Notes: generated by a model not told the origin, from the letters alone. A stretch of 50,066 bases of DNA from an uncultured Roseburia sp. (GCA_910584215.1 CAJTYI010000009.1:1-50066); one strand, 5' to 3'; positions 18,076 to 26,534 are shown, numbered from the stretch's first letter. Numbers and translations: made by a program.

Positions 18076-18112
18076 AATCATTTCTCCTTTAATAATTAGA
18101 ATTGTAATATTA

Positions 18113-18559
18113 CTAGGGCAGCAGTTCCCCTTCCAGATAACAGCACCGCAGATAATCGGGATTGCTGTAATAGATATTGGCATTAAAATCGGCGATCTCA
18201 TCACTGATAAAGGAAGAAAATACGTCGATCAATGTCTGCTCAATCCCCTGATCCGGCCTGCGCACAGCGAGTATCAAATCCTGGAAAACACGGCCTATGG
18301 AAATCACCGAGGGCACGGTAAATCGACAGGTGCGCACGGTATCAAATTGACCGCGCGATATTCCATAATCCACGATCAGGCCGCTGGCCACCTCGTCGAA
18401 TGTCATCTCCATATTGACATCGGCCATACACATTTCCCGGTTGATGTCGTCCTTATCAAAATATGAGATCACGTCACAGCGGCGGTTTGCCGTCTTGCGC
18501 GCGATATATTCCAATAGAATACAGACGTAAAACAGGTTGTCCTTTTGCTTATCATCCAT
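18113..18559 (-). CDS. Small partner of the DUF3990 protein, unknown function
   Basis: The ATG at 18559 overlaps the DUF3990 stop by 8 bases and gives 148 residues. The N-terminal part (NLFYVCILLEYIARKTANRR) resembles the start of DUF3791 proteins, which are often encoded beside DUF3990 genes. The rest, with DEVASGLIVDYGIS and an acidic C-terminus, I do not recognise. If the pair is a toxin-antitoxin module this would be the candidate antitoxin, although here it comes second. No membrane segment or signal is visible. Confidence 0.55.
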   Translation of the reverse strand: MDDKQKDNLFYVCILLEYIARKTANRRCDVISYFDKDDINREMCMADVNMEMTFDEVASGLIVDYGISRGQFDTVRTCRFTVPSVISIGRVFQDLILAVRRPDQGIEQTLIDVFSSFISDEIADFNANIYYSNPDYLRCCYLEGELLP

Positions 18560-19019
18560 GCACGACTTCACTCCCCTCATAACGCAGACATTCCAAAGCC
18601 TGCAGGGTATGAAAACTGATCTGCCAAGATGGTTCCTCCGTCTCCACATGCCTGCTCAACTTATCAAAATCCATGCGGCCTGCGAAATACTCATTGACAT
18701 AATCCCAGATCGTGCCGTCCACCATCGGCCCGATCACAATATCGTAATCGTGGATGTAGCCGTTTCTACAGCCGCCGATAAAATTAATCCACTCCTCCAT
18801 TGGCTTTTCAAACCGCAGAATCTTAAGGTTCTCATCCTCTCGGTAGCGATATTTATTGATAAACCCCATGCGTTTCATACGGTACGCCTGTCGGTAGGCT
18901 TCTTCATAGTCATCTGTGGCATAAAATCCCCAGGAAAAATCTCTCGTATATCTCGCCTTACTGATTCTGGGAAACTCCACAATCTGGGAACCCCCGCAAT
19001 AAAGCAGCTGTTCTTCCAT
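18552..19019 (-). CDS. DUF3990 protein, ADP-ribosyltransferase-like
   Basis: The ATG at 19019 has GGAG 5 bases upstream and gives 155 residues. The layout follows DUF3990: an LYxGGS-like start, DFSWGFYATDDYEEA, LKILRFEKPMEEWINFI, DYDIVIGPMVDGTIWD and a LQALECLRYEGSE-like end. The family resembles ADP-ribosyltransferases, and members commonly sit beside DUF3791 genes. The expected YHGS at the N-terminus is YCGG here, so a presumed NAD-binding histidine is replaced by cysteine. Either the protein is catalytically altered or the position is tolerant. Function is not established. Confidence 0.8.
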   Translation of the reverse strand: MEEQLLYCGGSQIVEFPRISKARYTRDFSWGFYATDDYEEAYRQAYRMKRMGFINKYRYREDENLKILRFEKPMEEWINFIGGCRNGYIHDYDIVIGPMVDGTIWDYVNEYFAGRMDFDKLSRHVETEEPSWQISFHTLQALECLRYEGSEVVHG

Positions 19020-19171
19020 GTTATCTCCATTTCTGCGCTGTCCGTGCGCATAACGAATTTCTGCACTCATTTGTGCACATAACGATGTTCTGTGCGGATT
19101 TGTGTAAGTCTATGGCCTTGCGGCGCGCAGGCACAAATCTCGCGCCTGATCTTTTCATTTGGTCTTTTGCC

Positions 19172-20308
19172 TCATTTCATGCATTCTTTCACCTGATCGG
19201 CCTGCAAAGGACTCAAAAGCTGCGCAAGACGCCGAGATAAAACCTCCGCCGCAGCCCTGTGAGACCCACGGCCCGGATGATCGTTTGCGCCGGTCCATTC
19301 TTCTTTAAGCGGCGGCAGCGCCAGATACTCGGCCCGCATGTCCCCGCTCTCGCTCCTATAACGCTCCACGCCTTCCACAATATATGGTTCCATCGAACCA
19401 TTGATCATGCCGTACGCCCAAATCAAATAACTGTCGGGATTACAAGCGCGCAGCGTCTTTAAAAACTGCGTCACGCTGGCAATAAAGCGGTCTGTCGACT
19501 CTCTTGCAAAGCTGCCGTCGGCTTCCCGTCTCATCCTATAACGGTTCCCCCTCTCGTCGACCCACGCCGGATTGTCAAAGGCAAACGCATCGTTGCTGCC
19601 GAGATTGACCACCACGGCATCCGGCTGCCAGCTGCTAAAATCGTGCTCCATAAATGCCCCGAGCCGCTCGTTTTCCTCACCCTTTAACACACCGCACACC
19701 TGTTTATAATACGGCGGCAGCGAGCGCACCGGATCGTTGTCCCAACTGCAGTAAGCTCCCCAACCACTCTGTGAAAGAATCCGCAGTTCGGCATCCATCA
19801 TCTCTGCCGTCCGCAGTGCGTAATGCCCCAGTGTAGAAAAAATGGCAGGCGCCCAGACATGCGTGCCCTTTGTGCCTGCCAATCCCTCGCCGGAGGTGAT
19901 ACTGTCGCCGACAAATTCCAGCTTATAGGTTTTCTGTGGCAGCGGATAGAGTGTGCCGTCCATATGAATGGCGCACAGCAGCAGCCGGTTCTCCTGGTCT
20001 ATCCGCATCGGCTGCACCTCTTTGATGAGTCGGACCCGCTTCTTCACCGCGGCATCCAGGCCGCGGAACGCACACAGGGTCGTCTTTCCTTTCCCGAGTG
20101 CGGTCCGAATCAGTGGATACCCGTCCAGTTCTACACGAATCCATTGCTCATGCACCGCATAATCCGTTTCTATCTCAAAAAAAAGCTCCGCAGCGTCTGT
20201 CACAAACTCCACCCCGCTCGCCGTCCAAAAAAGCGGCAGCGGGGCCGCCTTCACGGTTCTTCCCAAAATCAATATCTGTTCCTCTTCTGCCGGGATATAA
20301 GTATTCAT
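19172..20308 (-). CDS. SGNH/GDSL hydrolase, carbohydrate-esterase-2-like
   Basis: The 378-residue protein has an N-terminal jelly-roll-like region (about 1-125), then the SGNH domain: block I GDSITSGEG with Ser136, block III NLGSNDAF and block V DHPGRGSH supplying the catalytic Asp and His. This arrangement fits CE2 acetyl esterases that deacetylate plant polysaccharides or oligosaccharides. There is no signal peptide, so it would act on imported sugars. It follows cysE by about 50 bases on the same strand. Confidence 0.8.
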   Translation of the reverse strand: MNTYIPAEEEQILILGRTVKAAPLPLFWTASGVEFVTDAAELFFEIETDYAVHEQWIRVELDGYPLIRTALGKGKTTLCAFRGLDAAVKKRVRLIKEVQPMRIDQENRLLLCAIHMDGTLYPLPQKTYKLEFVGDSITSGEGLAGTKGTHVWAPAIFSTLGHYALRTAEMMDAELRILSQSGWGAYCSWDNDPVRSLPPYYKQVCGVLKGEENERLGAFMEHDFSSWQPDAVVVNLGSNDAFAFDNPAWVDERGNRYRMRREADGSFARESTDRFIASVTQFLKTLRACNPDSYLIWAYGMINGSMEPYIVEGVERYRSESGDMRAEYLALPPLKEEWTGANDHPGRGSHRAAAEVLSRRLAQLLSPLQADQVKECMK

Positions 20309-20323
20309 ATGTTCCTCTCATTC

Positions 20324-20339
20324 TGCCGCAAAAGCGGCA
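20324..20339. repeat. Hairpin TGCCGCAAAAGCGGCA, copy 2
   Basis: Identical to the hairpin at 13520-13535. It lies between cysE and the SGNH hydrolase, 15 bases before the latter's start codon. Confidence 0.7.
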
Positions 20340-20359
20340 CTTTCATCCAAAAACCTTCC

Positions 20360-21319
20360 TCATATCGTATAAAACCACATTTCATCCTGCTCAAGATCCG
20401 TTTTTTGCAATAGCTTACATTCCTGCATATTGATATTCAGCTCCTGATTCTTGATGCTCACTCTGCTGCCCGCCGCGATGGAGGTAGTGATAAACGCGTT
20501 GCCGCCGATCACGGCGCCCGCGCCGATTACGGTCTCTCCCCCCAAAATGGAGGCGCCGGAATAGATCGTCACATGATCCTCGATCGTCGGATGGCGCTTT
20601 TTATTGCGCAGCCGCTCCACATCTCTGGTTGAAAGAGCCCCGAGCGTCACGCCCTGGTACACTTTTACATAGTCTCCAATCTCCGTCGTCTCACCGATCA
20701 CAATGCCCGTGCCATGGTCGATGCAAAAATACTTGCCGAGCGTAGCGCCGGGATGAATGTCAATCCCCGTCCTGCTGTGCGCATGCTCCGTCATAATCCT
20801 CGGAATCAGAGGCACTCCCAGCAAAAACAGCTCATGCGCCAGGCGGTTGACCGTGATCGCATATAATCCCGGATAAGATAAAATAATCTCCTCGCGGTAC
20901 TGCGCCGCAGGGTCGCCCTCAAAAGCCGCCTGCAAATCCGTTTCCACATAAGCGCGTATCTGCGGTATTTTGCGGAAAAAAGCCAGCGAAATTTTTCCGG
21001 CGTCCTCCTGTATGCCCTCCTCCGTCTTATGCTCATACGCGCTGGAAAACTTCAGGGCGATGGCGATCTGCTTATTCAAATGATAGATGACGTCCTCGAT
21101 CAGTATCGAAAGATGGCTGTTGGCATTGTAACTTTTATAAAACTTATCGCGATAATAGCCCGGGAAAAGAATCTTTAGCAGCTTTTGTATGATGTCGATA
21201 ATGACCTCTTTGTCCGGCTGATTAAAAATGTCAATCTTGTCGATCGTTCTGCCGTTCTGATAATCTTTGAGAATATCCCCAACAATATCAAAAATCTCAT
21301 GCTCCATTGCATTTGTCAT
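20360..21319 (-). CDS. cysE: Serine O-acetyltransferase
   Basis: The ATG at 21319 follows AGGAGG with 8-base spacing and gives 319 residues. The C-terminal third is a left-handed beta-helix of hexapeptide repeats (HPGATLGKYFCIDHGTGIVI, IGDYVKVYQGVTLG, GASILGG, GAGAVIGGNA). His in HPGA and DHGTG are the active-site signature of serine acetyltransferase. It transfers acetyl from acetyl-CoA to serine, the first step of cysteine synthesis. The N-terminal part is longer than in E. coli CysE, as in the EpsC/SatA clade of anaerobes. Confidence 0.93.
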   Translation of the reverse strand: MTNAMEHEIFDIVGDILKDYQNGRTIDKIDIFNQPDKEVIIDIIQKLLKILFPGYYRDKFYKSYNANSHLSILIEDVIYHLNKQIAIALKFSSAYEHKTEEGIQEDAGKISLAFFRKIPQIRAYVETDLQAAFEGDPAAQYREEIILSYPGLYAITVNRLAHELFLLGVPLIPRIMTEHAHSRTGIDIHPGATLGKYFCIDHGTGIVIGETTEIGDYVKVYQGVTLGALSTRDVERLRNKKRHPTIEDHVTIYSGASILGGETVIGAGAVIGGNAFITTSIAAGSRVSIKNQELNINMQECKLLQKTDLEQDEMWFYTI

Positions 21320-21343
21320 GCGCAAAACCTCCTGCTAATCTTT

Positions 21344-21372
21344 ATCATATCAAATATTATCTATAGATTCAA
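21344..21372 (-). promoter_or_regulatory. Promoter of cysE
   Basis: The minus strand reads TTGAAT (21367-21372), 17 bases, TATGAT (21344-21349). The predicted start lies about 20 bases before the start codon. Confidence 0.7.
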
Positions 21373-21373
21373 T

Positions 21374-21535
21374 ATGGGAATTGCGCCAGTTTTAGAACGC
21401 GATTCCCATTTTCACCCACACAGTTTGCCAAGAATTTTTTTAGAAAAACCGCAAACATGTTGCCACAAAAAAGAATCACTCCGTGATTCTTTGCAAGTTG
21501 CTTAGCAACTTGAGAATTGATGCGTCTGACGACGC
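21374..21535. repeat. Cluster of four hairpins upstream of cysE
   Basis: Within 160 bases there are stems at 21374-21385/21398-21409 (12 bp, one G-U), 21470-21479/21483-21492 (10 bp), 21494-21501/21505-21512 (CAAGTTGC/GCAACTTG, 8 bp) and 21522-21526/21531-21535 (GCGTC/GACGC). The second has a T run on the minus strand (21466-21471) and could terminate transcripts coming from the HPr-like gene. No protein is likely here. The density suggests a structured RNA or a palindromic interspersed element. Confidence 0.5.
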
Positions 21536-21550
21536 AATTTCCTATAAAGT

Positions 21551-21596
21551 AAAAAAAGCCACGCCCTGGAGTGATGACACTCACGCGGGCATGGCT
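21551..21596 (-). terminator. Terminator of the HPr-like gene
   Basis: A 10-bp stem (21557-21566 / 21587-21596, one G-U pair) is followed on the minus strand by seven T residues, about 20 bases after the stop codon. Confidence 0.85.
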
Positions 21597-21614
21597 CTTT
21601 ACTTTGTACGAAAT

Positions 21615-21851
21615 TTAGCAAACCGCATATTTTGATACAGTCTTCTCAAAACAAGGATTAAGACCAACATAGCGGATCGTCAAATCCTTGCATAAGCCAA
21701 TGTAAAACATACCAAGAATGGATTTTGCATCGATTACTGCTCTATTGCAACAAACATCAATTTCAAAATCACATTTCCCGGCGGCTTTGACAAATTCCAG
21801 TACATCCTCCGTGTCTTTCAATCTGATTTTCTTTTCTGTCACAAATATCAT
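21615..21851 (-). CDS. HPr-like protein lacking the phosphorylatable histidine (Crh-like)
   Basis: The 78-residue protein follows the HPr fold pattern. The segment AVIDAKSILGMFYIGL aligns with the region of HPr that holds regulatory Ser46 (KSIMG). The N-terminal GxHARP segment with His15 is replaced by LKDTEDVLEF, so it cannot accept phosphate from enzyme I. A protein with Ser46 but without His15 resembles Bacillus Crh, a regulatory partner of CcpA. The ATG at 21851 is very close to the GGG of its binding site. A GTG at 21842 has better spacing. Monocistronic with a terminator. Confidence 0.7.
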   Translation of the reverse strand: MIFVTEKKIRLKDTEDVLEFVKAAGKCDFEIDVCCNRAVIDAKSILGMFYIGLCKDLTIRYVGLNPCFEKTVSKYAVC

Positions 21852-22289
21852 CCCTTTCTTACTTTAATGGCAGGCCAATCCATGAATCGGCCCATAATTG
21901 TGATTGGCATCAGTGTATTGCACTGACACAGCATCTATGTAAAGCAAAAACCATAGCACCTGCTGCCTGACATTATATAATTCCCTTTTTGTCCGGGACT
22001 TTCCTCCTTATTTCGCATCTATGATTTTTGAAGTGTGTAGATTATGGCACAAATTCCTTTGACTGTCAAATTTTATTTATGCGCCCGCTATCCCCAAATA
22101 TCATCAATTTATCTATTTTCGCTCTGCGTTTTTCACAAATCTTGGCAGCACGGAGGTCATTTTTGATCAGAAGGGTACTGATGTCAAAACTTAACTGTCA
22201 AAAAGTACCAAATTTACAATCCGCATCCCCATAAAATCCGTCTTCTTTTACAATTTTTTACCATATTTTTTGATATTTTCCCGGATTCC
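21852..22289. other. Non-coding interval, no gene seen
   Basis: This AT-rich stretch separates the HPr-like gene from the GGDEF gene. I see short hairpins (for example CAGTG/CACTG at 21911-21925), but no coding frame with a ribosome binding site, no tRNA and no convincing structured RNA. Confidence 0.5.
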
Positions 22290-22319
22290 TTGCTTAAACC
22301 ATCATTTCCTTGTTATAAT
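22290..22319 (+). promoter_or_regulatory. Promoter of the GGDEF gene
   Basis: TTGCTT (22290-22295), 18 bases, TATAAT (22314-22319). This leaves an untranslated leader of about 80 bases before the ATG at 22406. Confidence 0.7.
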
Positions 22320-22405
22320 AAAACCATGTTATTTATCACGGCGAGTAATCCCGATGAAAGCACTTATTTGATACGGATTCCACTCTGTAAAACTGCGAGG
22401 TAAGT

Positions 22406-23938
22406 ATGATACCAGAAAAAGAATTATTATTAGACAAAATAAAACAGCAGCGTGCCAATCCTGTCACCGGGTGCACATTCGATCTCTGCCAGAGATTCTA
22501 TGACTGTATCGACAAAAGAAATAAGGATGACTGGGCCAATTACCTCTTTTATGTGGGAGAATGTTATTTTCGCATCGGTAATGTCAGAAAATCATTAAAC
22601 TTACTGACACGCTGCCTTAGCACCTCCAAAAGCAAGGATTTGGAATATCTTAACGTGTATTGTTATCATATCATGGGACTTATCAATGTCTACGCCGGAA
22701 ACGAGACGATCGCCCTCAACTATATGCTGCAATGTCAGACGATCAGCGAAGATCTTCACCTGCGCAGCGACCTGATCTCTTCCTATATCAATCAGGGCAT
22801 GATCTATCACGAACTGGGAGACTATGAAAATGCCCATACCTTTCTTAACACCGCCTACCAACAGTTAAACGGCTTGGACCGAGACTTTGATTCGCTCTAT
22901 GTTCTCTGTGAGTCCTGCCGCGGCGTCCTTCTCAGTCAGACAGAAAACGCCAGGGCAGCACACGAGATCTATCAAAAGCTGCAGCACTTTTTAGCGGAAC
23001 ACACACAGCACTTTTTTGTGCTGTGCCTAAGTTATCTTGGCGTCCATCTGCACGGTTATCTGGCGGATGATGCCTTCCTCGCCGACAACATAAAACAGTT
23101 GTTGTCCCTCCCCGTGCACCAGGATTTTCTACTGTTTTCGCGCTATTATTACGCCTGCTGCTCTTACCTGATTGAACAAGGACAAACTTCCTATGCGGCA
23201 CAAATTTTGCAAAAGATCGAGCCAGAGGTCAGACGCGGCACCCTGTTTTTCGTAAAAAATAATTATCTGCTGCTGCTTGCACGCTACACCAGGACATTTG
23301 ACACGGAAAACTACGCCGCAGTTTGTTGCCGGCTTGCGCAACTGCATCCATCCTATGAGGAGGAACAGCACTGCATCACACGTCACAGCCTCGCCTATAT
23401 AGAGCTGCTGCGCCAGACTAAGATCGCCTCTGACCACTTTCAGGAACAGAGCCAGCTTGATCAAATGACCGGTCTGCTTAACAAATATACGATTCAGTTT
23501 TTAATCGAAGAAGACCTGGCAAAAGACCATGCAGACCGACATGCCGCGCTCCTTTTGGTCGATTTAGATCATTTTAAACAGATCAACGATACACTGGGAC
23601 ATTTGATTGGAGATGAGTTTATCTGCCAGACGGCCAAAATCATTCAGAAATATTTTGGAGATACCGCCCTCTGCGGACGCGTGGGCGGGGATGAATTTTT
23701 AGTCTACATCAGCAGCGTGGCAGACGTCTCTTTGATCGGTCTGCAGGCGGAGATGCTCCTGCAGGAAATCGAACGGCAGACTGCCCAAAAGCACAGCTCT
23801 ATCAACGCCTGTGCGAGTTTGGGAATTGCCTTTTCCTCAGACATGTATCACAATTACACGCGTTTATTTGCCGCCGCTGACCGGGCACTCTACGATGCCA
23901 AAACCAGCGGCAGAAATAAAATAGTGATTGCAGAATAG
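22406..23938 (+). CDS. TPR-repeat protein with a C-terminal GGDEF (diguanylate cyclase) domain
   Basis: The 510-residue protein has tetratricopeptide-like helical repeats in about residues 25-340 (for example YINQGMIYHELGDYENAHTF) and a GGDEF domain in about 350-508. The active-site loop is intact (RVGGDEF), with the metal and substrate residues in LVDLDHFKQINDTLGH. The RxxD inhibitory site five residues before GGDEF is absent (GDTA instead), so product feedback by that site is unlikely. No membrane helix or signal peptide is present, so it should be a cytosolic cyclic di-GMP synthase responding through the repeats. Confidence 0.9.
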   Translation: MIPEKELLLDKIKQQRANPVTGCTFDLCQRFYDCIDKRNKDDWANYLFYVGECYFRIGNVRKSLNLLTRCLSTSKSKDLEYLNVYCYHIMGLINVYAGNETIALNYMLQCQTISEDLHLRSDLISSYINQGMIYHELGDYENAHTFLNTAYQQLNGLDRDFDSLYVLCESCRGVLLSQTENARAAHEIYQKLQHFLAEHTQHFFVLCLSYLGVHLHGYLADDAFLADNIKQLLSLPVHQDFLLFSRYYYACCSYLIEQGQTSYAAQILQKIEPEVRRGTLFFVKNNYLLLLARYTRTFDTENYAAVCCRLAQLHPSYEEEQHCITRHSLAYIELLRQTKIASDHFQEQSQLDQMTGLLNKYTIQFLIEEDLAKDHADRHAALLLVDLDHFKQINDTLGHLIGDEFICQTAKIIQKYFGDTALCGRVGGDEFLVYISSVADVSLIGLQAEMLLQEIERQTAQKHSSINACASLGIAFSSDMYHNYTRLFAAADRALYDAKTSGRNKIVIAE

Positions 23939-23985
23939 TTCTTATGTGACAGCCGAAAAACATTCACAGCAACAATTTGGGGCGC

Positions 23986-25278
23986 TTAGAAAATCCTCCG
24001 CACGGCCACGATCGGGCGGTAGGTGATCGGCGATGTGTATTTGATGCCGGTCTCAGGCGTGCTTGCATGAAGCAGCGTATTGTTTCCGACATAAATGCCC
24101 ACATGGCCATCGTAACAGACGATATCACCGGGCTGGATGTCCGACTGGCTGACGCCGTATCCGACACCTCTTAAAGCGGCCGAAGAATGAGGCAGGCTGA
24201 CGCCGAATGCGGCGTACACGCTCATCACAAACCCGGAACAGTCCGCCCCGTTCGTCAGACTGCTGCCGCCGTAGACATACGGATTGCCCACAAACTGCTT
24301 CGCATAATTGACGACCTCCTGGCCCTTTGAGGAACCGTGAGACGAAGAACCGCCGGTGCTTCCTGCCGCGGCTCCGCTCTTCGCTTTGCCCTGGCTCTTG
24401 CGCTTTGCCGCCTCGCGCTGCCTGTTCGCTTCCTCTAGCTTTCTCTGCGCTTCCCGCTCTTTGGCTAAGCGTGCTTCCTCTTCCTCTCTGGATTCCGCTT
24501 CCTTATATTCCGTAGTGACAGAGATATAATCAGTAGAAATATATCCTTCTCCCTCGTCGGTCTCGACCTTGACCCACTCCTCGTCATGCGCTTCCGTGAT
24601 CACATAATCCTGCCCCTCCGGCAGCATCGTCAATATCTTTTCCTCGGTCGAGGGGCCTTTGCGCACAAACAGCGTGGTCGTTTCCACCGTAGCGTACTGT
24701 GTGCTCACACTTTTTGCCAGCTCTTCATCCCCCACTACCACATAATCTGCATGAATATATCCCGTCAGACTTCCCGATTCCACATAATACCAGCCGTTGT
24801 CCGTCGCTTCCAACACGGTTGCCGCCGACTTATCATACAGTTTTCCGATGATTTCGCTCTCGGTCGTCGGCTCCTTTCTGACATTGACATAGTTCGTCAC
24901 CTGCGCGATGGCAATATTGTCATAGCTGCCGGTTTCCTCCGATTCGCCCTCCTGCACGGCTTGGCCCTCACCGGTCTGCCCGCTCCCGCCGTCCTGATTT
25001 TCTTCGACGCTGGTCTGTCCGTCCGCCTCCATCTGAAAATGTTCCGCCGTCAGGGCTGCTATTCCGGCCACTCTGCCCTGGTTCTGTTTGATATCACTGA
25101 TTTGGTTTCCGTCGCCCACAGCTTCTGTGCTCTCCTGCGCCTTCTGCTCCGGCGTCTGCGCAGCGTACACCGTCTGCGGCGCCTGAAAAAGTATACTGCC
25201 TGCCAGTATCGCAAGCGCCACCTTCCGCGGATATCTTCGTTTTCCAAAACTTCCAGCCGTGATAATTCTCTTATGCAT
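23986..25278 (-). CDS. Secreted NlpC/P60 peptidoglycan endopeptidase with two SH3 domains
   Basis: The start at 25278 has GGAGGG five bases upstream and gives 430 residues beginning with a basic, hydrophobic signal peptide (KVALAILAGSILFQAPQTVYAAQ). An acidic linker is followed by two bacterial SH3 domains (NYVNVRKEPTTESEIIG and TTLFVRKGPSTEEKIL), a charged coiled-coil-like stretch rich in E/R/K/A, and a C-terminal NlpC/P60 domain with catalytic Cys in NGADCSGFV, His in GHVGIYVGN and the third polar residue in HASTP. Such enzymes cleave D-Glu-diamino-acid bonds in stem peptides. A perfect dyad lies about 110 bases upstream. Confidence 0.93.
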   Translation of the reverse strand: MHKRIITAGSFGKRRYPRKVALAILAGSILFQAPQTVYAAQTPEQKAQESTEAVGDGNQISDIKQNQGRVAGIAALTAEHFQMEADGQTSVEENQDGGSGQTGEGQAVQEGESEETGSYDNIAIAQVTNYVNVRKEPTTESEIIGKLYDKSAATVLEATDNGWYYVESGSLTGYIHADYVVVGDEELAKSVSTQYATVETTTLFVRKGPSTEEKILTMLPEGQDYVITEAHDEEWVKVETDEGEGYISTDYISVTTEYKEAESREEEEARLAKEREAQRKLEEANRQREAAKRKSQGKAKSGAAAGSTGGSSSHGSSKGQEVVNYAKQFVGNPYVYGGSSLTNGADCSGFVMSVYAAFGVSLPHSSAALRGVGYGVSQSDIQPGDIVCYDGHVGIYVGNNTLLHASTPETGIKYTSPITYRPIVAVRRIF

Positions 25279-25388
25279 GATAACCCTCCATGAATGCTCA
25301 GCAAACGAACTTTGTCCGTCTATGTAAAAGTTCACGTTTGCAATAGAAATGAAAACTTAACGTTTCTTTGCTTCGTCGACATAAATCA

Positions 25389-25419
25389 TTTTGTAACATT
25401 TATGACATATGTTACAAAA
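25389..25419. promoter_or_regulatory. Perfect 11-bp dyad upstream of the NlpC/P60 gene
   Basis: Arms TTTTGTAACAT (25389-25399) and ATGTTACAAAA (25409-25419) with a 9-base spacer. TGTAAC half-sites resemble those used by WalR-type cell-wall regulators, although WalR sites are normally direct repeats, so the binding protein is not certain. Confidence 0.6.
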
Positions 25420-25590
25420 TTGTTTCATTTATGTGATGCAATGATTGTATCAGAGGGGGGCCGTGAAATCCAGCGGGAAGATCTGGAAATGACAGAACGC
25501 CTTAGCAGGGGGCACTATTTTTAGAATTGGCTGCGCCAACGAATACTCTGCAAAGGATAAGGCATATGACGAACTGCCAAAAGCAGGACG

Positions 25591-25771
25591 GGACAAAGGA
25601 AACATCTTGTCAAAGCACTGCTTGCGGCTGTCCTCTCCGCGGTGAACAAACGCATTGAGGGACAAAGCAGTTATGCAGACACTTGACACGCTTATGCTAG
25701 ACTTCCCCGACAAGGTTGTGGTAAAATATCCACATGGGACAGCTTACAAGTTTATTGAAAAGCACTCATAA
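25591..25771 (+). pseudogene. Degenerate gene relic, family not recognised
   Basis: One frame encodes KALLAAVLSAVNKRIEGQSS (25612 on) and stops shortly after. The adjacent frame continues with TLDTLMLDFPDKVVVKYPHG and ends at the stop at 25771. The two read as one protein broken by a frameshift near 25675. No start or binding site is left. It marks the left part of a decayed, AT-richer segment. Confidence 0.4.
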
Positions 25772-25836
25772 GTTTACATTCAGCAATCCGAACTTGCTAT
25801 ACATATTGTTAATAAAAAGATATAATAGGTGAGAAT

Positions 25837-26003
25837 ATGACAACAGGTGAAAAATTAGCGTTGCTGCGTGAGAAAAAGGCATTACACAAGAAAAATTGTC
25901 TGCACTATTAAATGCGTCTCGTCAGTCTGTTTCAAGATAGGAAACCAATATAAGTTTTCCTGAAACGGACAAACTTATTGAATTAAGCAAATTATTTGAA
26001 TGA
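25837..26003 (+). pseudogene. Broken XRE-family HTH regulator
   Basis: An ATG at 25837 after AGGTGAG opens MTTGEKLALLREKKA. A frameshift at about 25882 is then needed to continue with TQEKLSALLNASRQSVSR, the helix-turn-helix of the XRE/Cro family. The usual WE after that motif is changed to a TAG stop followed by ETNISFPETDKLIELSKLFE and another early stop. With one frameshift and two stops the gene cannot make the full regulator. Confidence 0.8.
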
Positions 26004-26043
26004 TTATTGATGAAATTTGTATTTTTTAAACATGGAGATTATA

Positions 26044-26466
26044 ATGGAAAAACTAACTTTGGAAACAGAGAAAATACTGAACGAACGATTTAACAAGGAC
26101 AGCATCATTGCTCTGGCAACGGTACAAGACGGAATGCCATATGTCCGTAATGTGAATGGATTTTATGAGGATAGTTCATTCTATGTGATTACATATGCAC
26201 TTTCCAATAAAATGAAACAAATAGAAAAAAGTCCATACGTGGCAATCAGCGGCGATTGGTTTACTGCACATGGAAAGGGAGTAAACTTAGGTTGGTTCTG
26301 TGCGGACAAGAATAGAACCATTGCCAAGAAACTAAGAGAAGCTTTTAAGGAGTGGATTGACAACGGACATAATAATTTTGATGATGAAAATACTTGTATT
26401 CTTCGCATTGAATTGACGGACGGTGTTTTGTTCTCACATGGAACAAGATATCATATAGATTTTTAG
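26044..26466 (+). CDS. Pyridoxamine 5'-phosphate oxidase-like flavin-binding protein
   Basis: The ATG at 26044 has GGAG seven bases upstream and gives 140 residues. The pattern SIIALATVQDGMPYVRNVNG, then YVITYALSNKMKQIEKSPYVAIS, then a short HGKG segment, is the split-barrel fold of the PNPOx-like family, which binds FMN or F420-like cofactors. Members of this size are often antibiotic-resistance or stress-associated proteins of unknown substrate. It lies just after the broken XRE gene that may once have regulated it. Confidence 0.8.
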   Translation: MEKLTLETEKILNERFNKDSIIALATVQDGMPYVRNVNGFYEDSSFYVITYALSNKMKQIEKSPYVAISGDWFTAHGKGVNLGWFCADKNRTIAKKLREAFKEWIDNGHNNFDDENTCILRIELTDGVLFSHGTRYHIDF

Positions 26467-26534
26467 AGCCGGTCTTCTGGTTCTGCCCTTGTCTGTCTGT
26501 ATGATACAAGGAATTTTTCGGGTTCATTCCAACC

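Noticed and set aside
21369..21584. 71-residue open frame on the minus strand upstream of cysE
   Set aside because: It runs through the hairpin cluster, has no ribosome binding site and looks like translated palindromes.
21997..22008. GGAGGAAAGTCC on the minus strand, similar to the conserved start of RNase P RNA
   Set aside because: The match is only 12 bases, the other conserved parts are missing and a protein gene begins about 150 bases downstream, so a 350-base RNA does not fit.
22326..22405. Leader of the GGDEF gene as a cyclic di-GMP riboswitch
   Set aside because: A CACGGC segment is present but the GACGCAAAGC part and the closing helix are not.
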